From an uncultured bacterium (lineage in GTDB: Bacteria; Patescibacteriota; Gracilibacteria; Absconditabacterales; Absconditicoccaceae): DNA of 29,574 nucleotides. The position numbers and the translations under genes were made by a program. Position 1 is the first letter of the stretch, and each line of letters begins with the position of its first letter. The notes under the pieces are model-generated. The model saw only the letters and a program-made list of their open reading frames with translations, did no database searches and was not told where the DNA came from. The stretch is from positions 1 to 29,574 of the forward strand of contig CALCYP010000042.1 in NCBI GenBank assembly GCA_937906635.1, given 5' to 3'. Below, one piece after another: positions 1 through 8,423 of the stretch.

Positions 1-155
1 GGAAAAAGATACCAAAAAAATGTAATATAAATGACTATAGTGATGAAGAAATAAGAGAAATAATGAACAGATTGAATCATAAGCCAAGGAAGATCCTAGG
101 ATACAAATCAGCTTATGAGATTTATAATAATCAAGACCTTAAATATTTCTCTTAG
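1..155 (+). CDS. IS30-family transposase, C-terminal fragment (cut by window edge)
   Basis: The reading frame starting at base 3 ends at TAG 153-155 and gives about 50 residues with the motif NRLNHKPRKILGYKSAYEIY. This matches the end of the IS30-type DDE transposase core, where a NxRPRKxLGxxTPxE segment follows the catalytic Glu. The N-terminal HTH and the catalytic Asp residues lie outside the window, so intactness cannot be judged. No in-frame TGA occurs in this piece. Family assignment rests on this motif alone. Confidence 0.75.
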   Translation, partial: KKIPKKCNINDYSDEEIREIMNRLNHKPRKILGYKSAYEIYNNQDLKYFS

Positions 156-180
156 TGGTGCTTTTTGGTTGAAAATTAAG
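156..180 (+). mobile_element. Probable right end of the IS30-like element
   Basis: The bases right after the transposase stop (TGGTGCTTTTTGGTTG...) are where IS30 elements normally carry their terminal inverted repeat. The left end is outside the window, so the inverted repeat and the target duplication cannot be confirmed; the outer boundary is a guess. Confidence 0.3.
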
Positions 181-196
181 GATCTCACGCAGCAGA

Positions 197-218
197 GCTG
201 CGGAGTATTCTTTTGCTT
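197..218. repeat. Short interspersed repeat, copy 1
   Basis: Its reverse complement reads AAGCAAAAGAATACTCCGCA followed by GC. It matches 6451-6472 with one difference (TCC versus CCC). The second copy lies inside a disrupted gene, so this is probably a small dispersed element. Flanking bases GCAGCAGAGCTGC form a short palindrome. Confidence 0.5.
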
Positions 219-233
219 CTTAGATAAAAAATA

Positions 234-263
234 GAAAAAGCTGAGCGATTACTCAGCTTTTTC
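234..263. terminator. Bidirectional rho-independent terminator
   Basis: GAAAAAGCTGAG - CGATTA - CTCAGCTTTTTC is a perfect 12-bp inverted repeat with an A-tract on one side and a T-tract on the other. It lies between the end of the transposase (+) and the end of dnaK (-), so it can terminate both. Confidence 0.75.
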
Positions 264-281
264 GTATGTGTTTATTATTTC

Positions 282-437
282 ATGCAAAAAATCCTCACCC
301 CTACGGAGAACTCCTTTCCTGCTAGAGCCGGACACGGTAAAAAGGAGCAAATTTTTTCCCTCTTTTTAAAGAGAGCATGTCCGGCTTCAGCAGGAGTGGC
401 TGAAGCTTGCTCAGCCATGCTGAGGCCAGGAGATTTT
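282..437. repeat. GC-rich intergenic repeat, copy 1
   Basis: The reverse complement of this block resembles 6781-6902: AAAATCTCC, GCCACTCCTGCTGAAGCCGG, CTCTCTTTAAAAAGAGGG and GTAGGGGTG(A/G)GGATTTTTT occur in the same order. It contains several hairpins and is far more GC-rich than its surroundings. It lies just downstream of the dnaK stop. An 85-residue open frame here is a shadow of the repeat. Confidence 0.75.
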
Positions 438-465
438 TATTTTTTCAATATTTTAATAATGACTT

Positions 466-2382
466 TTAGTCAGCATCGATTACTTCGTCTGGTTGAGCTG
501 AATCTCATTCATCATTTTCACTTCAAGCATCTGGAGTAGCTTGTTCGCTTGTTCCATTAGTTCAAGCATTTGGATTGATTTCAGCACTGTGCTTTTGATA
601 CCAATCTGCAAATTCTTTGTTCAACCTTTCTAATTCTTTTTCACAATCTTCTTTTGTAGCATCTTCTTTATCTTTCGTTTCTTTTGCAGATTCAATCAAT
701 TTATTTACTTCATCTTTTGCTTCATCAGACAATTTGTCTTTGTTTTCATCGATGATATTTTGCATTTGGTAGGTTAGTTGCTCCAATTTATTTTTTGATT
801 CAACTAAATCTTTCCTTTTTTTATCTTCTTCTGCAAATTTTTCTGCTTCTTCTTTTGCTTTTTCGATTTCGTCATCAGACAAATTAGTCGCTCACTGGAT
901 GACTACATCTTGTTTCTTTCAAGTAGATTTTTCTTCTGCACTTACTTTCAAAATTCAGTTTGCATCGATGTCAAATGTAACTTCGATTTGTGGTTGTCAT
1001 CTCCTCATTGGAGGGATTCATTCCAAATTGAATTGTCCAAGTGATTTATTGTCTTTTGCAAATTGTCTCTCTCATTGTACTACATGTACTGTCACAGCGT
1101 TTTGATTATCACTAGCTGTAGTGTAGATATTTGATTTCTTTGCAGGAATTGTTGTGTTTCTTGGGATCAAAACATGAGCTAATCATCATTCAACTTCTAC
1201 AGCCAGAGAAAGAGGAGTTACATCCAAAAGCAAAATATCTGTCACATTTCATTGGATGATTCATCATTGAATTGCAGCTCATTGAGATACAGCTTCATCA
1301 GGATTTACAGTAGCTTTTGGATCTTTTCCAAAAATATCTTTTACGATAGTCTTTACTGCTGGCATCCTTGTAGATCATCATACCAAAATCACTTCATTGA
1401 TATCTGATTTATCTAATTTACTATCTTTTAGAGCTTGGATAACTGGTTGTTTACATCTATCCAACAAATCTTTACAAAGATTTTCAAATTGTGCTCTAGT
1501 CAAAGTTTCAGATAAGTTCTTTGGTTGTCATTTGTCATCTGTACAGATGAAAGGTATCATGATTTCTACCTTTTCTGTTTGAGAAAGTTGCATTTTGGCT
1601 TTTTCTGCCTCGTCTTTTAATCTTTGCATAGCCATTGCGTTGTCTTTCAAATTGATTCATTCTTTTGTCTTGAATGCATCTACCAAATAATTTATAATTT
1701 TTTGATCAAAATCTTTTCATCCAAGTTGTGTATCTCAGCTTGTAGATAATACTTGGAATGTTCATTCAGATCCGATTTCCAAAATTGTTACATCAAATGT
1801 TCATCCTCAAAGATCAAATACAACAATCTTTTCATCTTTGTTTTTTCATTCTCAGTAAGCTAAAGAAGCTGCAGTAGGTTCATTGATAATCCTTTCAACC
1901 TTTAATCCTGCGATTTCTCAAGCTGCTTTTGTGGCATTTCTTTGAGAATCATTAAAGTATGCTGGTACTGTGATTACAGCTTGTGTAACAGGTTCTCACA
2001 AAAATTTTTCAGCATCTTCTTTTAATTTTTTCAAAACGAATCCAGAAATTTGCTCTGGTTTGTAGTCTTTTCAATCAATAGAAATCAAAACTCATCCATC
2101 TTTTCATTCTTTCATATCAAATGGAGCATCTTTTACTTCATTTTCTACTTCTTTAAATTTTCTTCAGATAAATCTTTTGGTTTCAAAGATTACATTTTTT
2201 GGCTCTAAAATAGCCTTTCTCTTTGCTAAATCTCACACCAACATCTCATCTCATTTGATGTAAACTATTGATGGAGTTGTCCTAGCTCATTCAGAATTTG
2301 CGATAACTTCAGACTTGTCTCATAGCATATAAGATACACAAGAGTTAGTTGTTCACAAATCGATTCAAATTACTTTTCACAT
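466..2382 (-). CDS. dnaK: Chaperone protein DnaK (Hsp70)
   Basis: ATP-dependent Hsp70 chaperone of the cytoplasm, acting with DnaJ and GrpE (neither is in the window). With TGA as Gly the frame runs 638 residues, the usual DnaK length. The ATPase domain starts GIDLGTTNS (residues 6-14), has VPAYFNDSQRNATKAAGEIAGL near 139-160 and the phosphate-2 loop VFDLGGGTFDVT at 187-198. The substrate-binding domain includes DVTPLSLA and GIPPMRRGQPQIEVTFDIDANGI. A helical lid follows, and the protein ends in DEVIDAD, the typical acidic tail. Many conserved glycines are TGA. No CGA or CGG codon was seen in the regions read; conserved arginines use AGA, AGG or CGT. ATG 2380-2382 was chosen because it precedes the conserved N-terminus directly; it has no Shine-Dalgarno sequence. 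A CIRCE-like operator and a probable promoter lie 180-250 bp upstream. Confidence 0.98.
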
Positions 2383-2389
2383 GATTACA

Positions 2390-2495
2390 AAATTTTATGA
2401 AATAAAATTTTTTTTGGCTGATAGCTAATGGCTAGTAGCTTATAGCAAAGGAATTTTTTGCTATCAGCCATTTGCTATTAGCTGTTGGCTAATTT
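2390..2495. repeat. TAGC-rich imperfect hairpin repeat, copy 1 (dnaK leader)
   Basis: Multiple imperfect copies of GGCTGATAGC, GCTAATGGC and GCTATTAGC fold into a long imperfect hairpin in the dnaK 5' leader. It is joined to AAATTTTATGAAATAAAATTT (arms AAATTTTA/TAAAATTT), which lies about 6 bases from the dnaK ATG. The same two-part arrangement lies before prfA (17698-17822). Confidence 0.7.
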
Positions 2496-2514
2496 GGTGA
2501 TTGTATCACCAAAT
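2492..2514. promoter_or_regulatory. Perfect inverted repeat in the dnaK leader
   Basis: ATTTGGTGA - TTGTA - TCACCAAAT: 9-bp arms with a 5-base loop. It lies inside the predicted dnaK 5' UTR and abuts the TAGC repeat. It could be an operator or an RNA hairpin; there is no T-run that would make it a terminator. Confidence 0.45.
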
Positions 2515-2560
2515 GATTCTATGTGCTATATTAATCATTTTTTTTTAAATTGCAAGAAAA

Positions 2561-2587
2561 ATAGCACTTTATTTTTTTAGGTGCTAC
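2561..2587. promoter_or_regulatory. Degenerate CIRCE (HrcA operator) upstream of dnaK
   Basis: ATAGCACTT - 9 bases - AGGTGCTAC. The CIRCE consensus is TTAGCACTC-N9-GAGTGCTAA; the left arm matches 7 of 9 and the right arm 6 of 9, with exactly the canonical 9-bp spacer. It begins about 10 bases after the start site predicted from the promoter at 2603-2630, where CIRCE elements usually lie. It suggests HrcA-type heat-shock repression; hrcA itself is not in the window. Confidence 0.55.
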
Positions 2588-2602
2588 ACAATTTGCAAAA
2601 AT

Positions 2603-2630
2603 ATTGTATATACTATATGTACTTTGTGAA
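2603..2630 (-). promoter_or_regulatory. Predicted dnaK promoter
   Basis: On the minus strand TTCACA (2625-2630), a 16-bp spacer and TACAAT (2603-2608) form a sigma70-type promoter pointing at dnaK, with the CIRCE-like element just downstream. Confidence 0.5.
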
Positions 2631-2648
2631 AAAGTATAAAAAATTATG

Positions 2649-2676
2649 TTGATATTTTTATTTATATCATTATAAA
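2649..2676 (+). promoter_or_regulatory. Predicted promoter of the AAA ATPase gene
   Basis: TTGATA (2649-2654), 16-bp spacer, TATAAA (2671-2676), followed 44 bases later by the ATG at 2721. Confidence 0.5.
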
Positions 2677-2720
2677 TAATGTCGTTGTCATGTTGTTTTA
2701 AATTGTATATTAGATTAATT

Positions 2721-4541
2721 ATGGCTGAAATGTGAGAAAAAACACAAAATGTTGAAAGCTTATCTCAAAGTAAATCATCTTTAGGTCGCGTTGAACTACC
2801 CGAAATTCAAAATGAATTGAATAAGGCAGTTTCTTCAACTCCCAATCCATCAAAAGCCCCATTGAATTATATAGACAATATGGATGAACGAGAAAAATCT
2901 CAGAAAGAATACAATAAAAAGGTCAGAGAGAAGCAACAAGAATTGGCTATTGTTTTCCAAATATCTGAAGATAAGCTGGAAGAAATAAGCGATTTTAGGA
3001 AGGAGAAAGCTAAAGTTGATGCCGAAATACAAAAGACTATATGATCTTTGAGCAATAAATTATACCATCATATTGATTTTTTAAATGAGGTAGCGAGTGT
3101 AATCAATGAATGAATGCAGAATATGAGTAATACTAATCAAGAATCTCAGCAAGAATCTTTGGATTGATCTCAAAAATATGGGGTAAAAGTAAAAATAGAT
3201 AGAGAATTATCTCCACAAGAAAAAGAGGAATTGGAACAAAATATTCTTTCTCAACTGTATGAACAATGAATAGATTCAGAAAATATAGCAATAGATTATG
3301 AAATTCATCCAAGTGAGGAATTATCAAGCGATATTGAGGAAATTAAAAATTTAGAAAATACAGAATCAGAGGATGCTGAGTACTTAGAAGGATATGATGA
3401 AGTACAAGATCAAGAGCAAAGTGATGAAAGCTCTGAAATTCAACAAAACATTCCACCTATTTTGAGTATGTATTTCCAACTGACAAGCGAAGATTCATGG
3501 AAATTTTTTAAACAATTGTTGAATGACCAATATATTGTATGAATGGAAAATTTGGTTGAAAATATGAAAGATTTAGAAAATAGATATAAAGAATTGTGTT
3601 ATCAATCTTATTTTTTGTCTGAAAAAATTGATGAACTGGAAAATGAATCATCTAAGATTGATGAGAAATATATAGAATATGAAAATGATATTTTATCAAT
3701 GGTAGAGGACAAGGAAGAAAGAGATCGTGAATTCTTTTTAGATTCTTATAAATCTACAAAGCATGTTTCTATTGATGACTTTGTTGCTACACCAGTAGTA
3801 AAAAGCCAGATAAGTCACATACTTAATTTATATAAAAAATGATTACCAATCCCTAAAACAATATTATTGTATTGATGACATAATTTATGAAAAACATATG
3901 CTGCAAATGTACTTTCTTCGGAATTGTGATTAGATATGTATCATGTAAAATCTTATGATATATTCAATAGTGAATACCAAGATCCAGCAGACATGTTGGG
4001 AGCTATTTTTAGTTTTGCTGTGAAAAAAAATGAACCATGTATAATATTTTTGGATGAGATGGAGAAATTTAGTGGTGGTTCAGAATGATCTCCTTATCAA
4101 AAAGTTTTGGAAAATACATTGAGGCATCACATATCGAAAATCAAGGAATCTAATAGAGATATTATCATCATTTGAGCTGTATCGTCTTGATGAAAGCTGG
4201 ATCCAAGTCTATTAAAGCAAGATGTATTCCAGAAACAAATAGCATTTGAAAAATATTGAGATGATGAATGTAAAGAATTATTACAGCAGATAATGCAAAA
4301 AAAGTGATTAAAATTTAGCGAAGATGTGAAATTAAGTGAAATTATTTCAAAGATACCAAATTCTGAAGAAGAAAGGAATCCTGAGTATATAAAGAGCTTG
4401 ATAGATACTGCTGAAGATTATCATTTGTTAAATAGTGATGATCCTGAATTTGATAATACTATTTCGGCTCCAGATATAGCGAATGCAATTAAATTGATGA
4501 AGGATCGTAATCAGTCTAGTGCTGAGCATATGTGATACTAA
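2721..4541 (+). CDS. AAA-family ATPase with acidic coiled-coil N-terminal region
   Basis: 606 residues with TGA as Gly. Residues 1-370 are charged, low-complexity and coiled-coil-like, rich in Glu, Lys and Gln, with an acidic stretch near 200-240. The AAA core follows: ILLYGGHNLGKTYAA (Walker A; all three glycines are TGA) and CIIFLDEMEKF (Walker B). The region after IIIIGAVSSGGKLDPSLL should carry the second-region-of-homology arginines (LLRPGRFDR in typical AAA proteins), but here reads LLKQDVFQKQ, so the arginine finger appears lost. A small helical lid and an acidic C-terminus follow. The partner or substrate is unknown. It could be a proteasome-ATPase/FtsH-like remodeller that has lost inter-subunit sensing, or an adaptor. 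ATG 2721 is the first ATG in frame after the predicted promoter. One CGA codon lies in the N-terminal region. Confidence 0.85.
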
Positions 4542-4694
4542 TATAAATACTAAATTAAACGAAATATTTTTGTTGTTAATAATCTATGATTAATTAGAGA
4601 TGCCGTTTTTCGTGAAGTTCAAAAAATATTAGATTGTTGAAATCATTTATGATTAATTACTATAAATGCAATTGCTGTTGGAAAACTAAACATA
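4542..4694. other. Intergenic gap between convergent genes
   Basis: AT-rich spacer between the ends of the AAA gene (+) and the membrane-anchored protein (-). No clear terminator hairpin. A start-less open stretch on the plus strand is discussed under rejected items. Confidence 0.5.
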
Positions 4695-5312
4695 TTAATT
4701 ATTTGTATTCATTTCATATTCCGTAGTAACTAAAATATTTTGTCATTGTGGTTGTTCTCAACTACTTTTAATATCTTCTAAGAATTGATTATAATCATCA
4801 TATATAACTTCATTATGTACAGCCTCTTCAGGAACTATTCAACTATCATCTGTACATACAGGTTCTTGATAACTTTCACATGCTTGTTCTGTACAAGTTA
4901 TTGTGCCATCTGGATCTTTTGAACAATCGTTACACCCATCAAAGAAAAGCATACAATCATCATCAATCATTTCTTTTCGTGAACTTTCATTATAAATAAT
5001 CTCTTCATTTTCTTTTACTACTTCTAATTTCAAATTAACATTATCTTCATTTTGTACTTTACAATGATACTTATAATCTACTCATTCATAACTAAAGCTT
5101 CAGTAATAAAAGTATTCTCAATCATCTTTCATTTGAAAAAAGCTTGTTACATTTCATAGATATTCTCAAACTTGTTGTTTAGCTTTATCAAAACAAAGAG
5201 TAGAATAACTAGCAATCTTTTTCTCTTCATTAACAAAATAACAAACACAACAAATTCATGCAATAAGAATTAATGCACAAATGCATAAGCAGACTTTTTC
5301 CCAGATTTTCAT
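4695..5312 (-). CDS. Membrane-anchored, cysteine-containing protein of unknown function
   Basis: 205 residues. A hydrophobic N-terminal segment (VCLCICALILIAGICCVCYF, residues 7-26) after a short Lys-containing start predicts a single membrane anchor with the rest outside. The exported part has paired cysteines (GCNDCSKD, CTEQACESYQEPVC) that could form disulphides, and an acidic tail. The N-terminal 95 residues resemble the protein at 9775-10614: ALI(L/V)IAGI, a YST..C segment, a Y(Y/S)G...YEG...Y...C pattern and DNV(N/D)LKLE. This suggests a lineage-specific paralogous family. One CGA codon is present. No function is recognised. Confidence 0.8.
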
Positions 5313-5341
5313 GCAAATATATATTAAATAAAAACAATATT

Positions 5342-6226
5342 TTAGATTTCTTCTAATTCATATTCTGTACTTCCAAGTCCAAGACTTTCTGCGTATTCTG
5401 TGATGTGCCTTCATTTCCTTGAATCTATTCTCTCTTGTATATCTTTAGTTCAATTTTCGTGTGTGGCCCGTATAGCATCTATAAAAGCCTGATCATTCGC
5501 AACTGGGTCTAAACTTCCAAAAATTCAAATATCAGCGATAACTGGATCTCATTGATGAGCATCACAGTCACAGTCCAAACTGATTGCATTTGCTACAGTG
5601 ATATACAATATTGGTTTATTTTGTTCTTTGAAATAATCAGCAACAGCAGTAGCAGCTTCAGCCATTGATTCAATGAAATCCGCTTGTTCATATTTCACAG
5701 TCCAACATACATTTGGATCATCTGTCTGTCCACAGCTATGGATATAGGCCTTTCCATTGCGAGAAGCTACTCAGATGGATTGATTTTTCAAATTAGCTCA
5801 AAATCCTCACATCATGTGTCATTTTCCATGAGCGAGATTTAGCATGCAGTCATAATTTTTCAAGTGTTCTCAGACAATATCATATTTCAAATGTTTTCCA
5901 TTTTTTACTGGAATTTGAAATTCTCAGTCAGCATCCATAATATCCACATTTGCAAAAGATGTGAATCCGTGCTCTTGTGCTACTTTCATGTGCTCTTGAG
6001 CATTAGTTCTAGCTCATGGATAAGCCGTATTACATTCAATTATCGTTCCGTTTAACTTTTGAACCAATGGTCAAATTAAATCAGCTTTCAAATATCATTT
6101 TGATCATTTCTCTCATGTGGAAACTTTGACTCAAACTTTTCAGGTCAATTCGACTCATAATTTTTCATAGATTTTAATTAAGGATTCTGGAGTAATCTCT
6201 TTTGTGAAATAAACTTTTGATGCCAT
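5342..6226 (-). CDS. DUF362 domain-containing protein
   Basis: 294 residues, starting MASKVYFTKE at ATG 6224-6226. The sequence matches the DUF362 family: VGVKVSTGEKGQNGYLKADL near residues 31-50, NGTIIECNTAYPGAR, an NLAHGKGHMMGGFGANLKN segment and a Cys/Asp-rich stretch SLDCDCDAHQGDPVIADIGIFGSLDPVANDQA. Some family members carry ferredoxin-type 4Fe-4S clusters; this one has no CxxCxxC motif but keeps several Cys (CGQTDD, CDCD). The molecular function of the family is not established. Glycines are largely TGA. One CGG codon (AI[CGG]ATHENG) falls where neither Arg nor Trp can be decided. Confidence 0.88.
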
Positions 6227-6308
6227 GGCGTTTTGTTAGTTGTAAATATTTATTTTTTTATATCATATTTTTTTTATAAATCAAGAAAAAAGATGTGATA
6301 ATACATAC

Positions 6309-6755
6309 TTAAAACAATTTAGCCCCTCAATCTATAACCAAGTTATAATTTTCTTTATTCTGTAAATTTTTGTAATACATTAATCTCTTTTTAAACATTC
6401 TCTCTAAATATGGGATTTTATTGTCTTTGTAATCATAAATTTTGTCTAAAAAGCAAAAGAATACCCCGCAGCAGAGTTACGGATTTTTTTTTATTTTTCA
6501 AGTTTGTTTTACTGTTCAATATTTTTGCAGTAATTCAATGATTTTGTTGTGCATTACTTCATTTTCTTCTTTTAGAAAAGTATCAGAATGCCGAATTGCG
6601 ATATTTAGATTATCGTAGTTTTTCAGTATGTTTTCAATTCTAAATTCAGAATCTACATCAGATTTAAACTTTTTTGAAAAGAATTCAAAAAGCTGATTCA
6701 TATTAAAGATTCTGTGTCAGTTTAGAATTAGTTTATTATTTGGTAATTGAATCAT
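6309..6755 (-). pseudogene. Small hypothetical gene split by a short repeat (two in-frame pieces)
   Basis: The 5' part, 6477-6755, starts MIQLPNNKLILNGHRIFNMN and encodes 92 residues, rich in Lys, Asn and Glu, to TAA 6477-6479. That stop lies inside a copy of the short repeat seen at 197-218. Beyond it the same frame continues without a stop as LDKIYDYKDNKIPYLERMFK... to GGAKLF and TAA 6309-6311 (about 50 codons). The simplest reading is one gene of about 140 codons interrupted by the repeat. Alternatively the first 92 residues are the functional product. The protein was not recognised. One CGG codon is present. Confidence 0.55.
6451..6480. repeat. Short interspersed repeat, copy 2, inside a gene
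   Basis: AAGCAAAAGAATACCCCGCA followed by GC matches the reverse complement of 197-218 at all but one position, then diverges. It brings in the TAA that interrupts the gene at 6309-6755. Confidence 0.5.
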
Positions 6756-6780
6756 AATATAATTTTATACTAAAGTATTT

Positions 6781-6902
6781 AAAATCTCCCGGCCTCCGGC
6801 CACTCCTGCTGAAGCCGGACAGGCTCTCTTTAAAAAGAGGGAAAATATAAAGAAAGATTTTGCCCCTTTTTAAAGGGGCTCCCTGTAGGGGTGGGGATTT
6901 TT
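6781..6902. repeat. GC-rich intergenic repeat, copy 2
   Basis: Shares ordered blocks with the reverse complement of 282-437, including CTCCTGCTGAAGCCGGACA and TCTCTTTAAAAAGAGGGAAA. The right half is a hairpin GCCCCTTTTTAAAGGGGC followed by TAGGGGTGGGGATTTTTT. It lies between the start of the broken gene and the end of the lipoprotein gene. Confidence 0.75.
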
Positions 6903-6929
6903 TATAATAAATTAACAATCACTATAGTT

Positions 6930-8246
6930 TTAATTTAATTCATAAATTTTATCACTACTTAAATCATAGGCTTTACATACTCAATTATCTGAATACGGAG
7001 CATGGAGAGTTTGAGTCTCATCATCATATTCCAAATAACTCTTTCCATAAAAATGTCAGATTTCTTCAAATGGTTTCTCTCATGGAATTACAGGTAATCT
7101 ATATTCTATAGCTTCAACCCAAGTTTTCTTATCTCAAACGACTACCAAAATCTCTTTCATTCAATCTCACTCATTAAAATCTTCAAAATATATTTCCACA
7201 AAAAGTCAGTCCAATAATTCATTGTAATCATCTACTATTTCGTGAGTAAAATCGTAAATAAAATTATATCATTCACTTCCATTAATTCACAGAATTTTTG
7301 TTCAGTTTGGACTATCAGGTCAGATTGCAAAATATTCTTCAACTCAATCTCAATTCAAATCAATACTTTTTTCTCTTGTTTCGAAATCTCTTTTTAGTGT
7401 CACATAATCAGAATAAACTCAATCATATATTCCATAAACCATTTGACTTGGTAAATCAGGAGCAATGTAGTTTGGATCCTTTTTACATCATGTGTACATA
7501 TATTCATTAACTGTATATCAGTAGAAACTTTCTGGATTTTTTGTGATATGATAAGTTATATTACATTCATTTTCTTCATAATCTTCGAGAACTCATCAAT
7601 TTTCAAGTGCATCGTCCCAATATCTAGCTTTTACTTCAATATCTTTTTTAGAAAGTTGATTAATACTATCGAGCTCAAACCTAGTCATTCTTCATTTATT
7701 TCATATCAATTCTGAACCGTAATATTTATAAGTGAAAAGCAAATAATTATCTCCACTCAAAATCATTCAGTTTTGTTTAATTTTTTTTCAATCTTTCAAT
7801 GTACTTCAAACTATGTCAGTTAAAATCTGATCAATGTCAGACTTTTTATAAGCTACTTTGACTGCTTCATCTATAGGGAAAACTCAATCATGAACATCTC
7901 AATCATTCGGAATAAACGAATCTTCCAAAGTAGGGTAGTATGGTTCTTTTAGAGCTTCTTCTGGATTTTCGTATTTATCCATATAGTTTCCATTTAGAAT
8001 GTTGAATATAAATGTTCACTTTTGTTCATCTGTATTTAGTGGTTTATTCCAAGTATCGGCAGAATCATTCTCTATGTCAATCATTCATTGTAAAAGGTAT
8101 ATTAATTTGGGATATTCATTTGGTAGCAAACTGATTTTTTGTGGATAATTTATTTCTTCATCGATAGTTGCAGGTTGAGTTGGAGTGCAACCAGTTAATA
8201 TAATTGTGAATAGACTTAAAAGAAAAATCTGATTTTTTAGTTTCAT
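6930..8246 (-). CDS. Lipoprotein of unknown function
   Basis: 438 residues. The signal peptide MKLKNQIFLLSLFTIILTGC ends in a lipobox (LTGC, Cys20), so the mature protein should be lipid-anchored outside the membrane. The body is acidic and aromatic-rich. A DLNGDGVEEYFAIG segment near residue 300 resembles the calcium-binding loops of FG-GAP/EF-hand-like repeats found in secreted proteins. Several VVxGDKKTW/VEAIEYRLPVIPGE stretches look like beta-strands. No enzyme motif was found. No CGA codon was seen. It stands alone between two repeats, so its partners are unknown. Confidence 0.85.
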
Positions 8247-8320
8247 AAAAAATAATTATATAATAAACGAAAATTATTTTAGCAATTTAAATTGTATTTG
8301 CAATTACTTATTGTTTTATG

Positions 8321-8419
8321 TGTCATTCTGAGCGATAGCACCGTGTTCGGCTTCAGCAGAAAAGAATCTTGTATGTTACCTAAGATTCTTCATTTCACTT
8401 CGTTTCATTCAGAATGACA
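8321..8419. repeat. TGTCATTCTGA inverted-repeat element
   Basis: TGTCATTCTGAG at 8321 and TTCAGAATGACA at 8408-8419 form 11-bp terminal inverted repeats. Inside is a second inverted pair AAGAATCTT (8362-8370)/AAGATTCTT (8382-8390). The element ends 5 bases from the sirtuin stop codon. Similar TGTCATTCTGAGCGAAG... elements occur in many bacteria. The inner CGGCTTCAGCAG is shared with the GC-rich repeats at 282-437 and 6781-6902. Confidence 0.7.
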
Positions 8420-8423
8420 TTTT

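Noticed and set aside
156..220. Short repeat at 197-218 as part of the IS30 terminal inverted repeat
   Set aside because: The IS end should lie closer to the transposase stop, and the second copy at 6451 has no transposase remnant beside it, so it is treated as an independent repeat.
282..539. 85-residue plus-strand ORF
   Set aside because: It lies across the GC-rich repeat and the dnaK 3' end on the opposite strand; composition and context mark it as a shadow.
4554..4733. Open stretch of about 60 codons on the plus strand after the AAA gene
   Set aside because: Open only because TGA is sense; it has no ATG, GTG or TTG start in a plausible place, overlaps the end of the opposite gene and matches nothing recognised.
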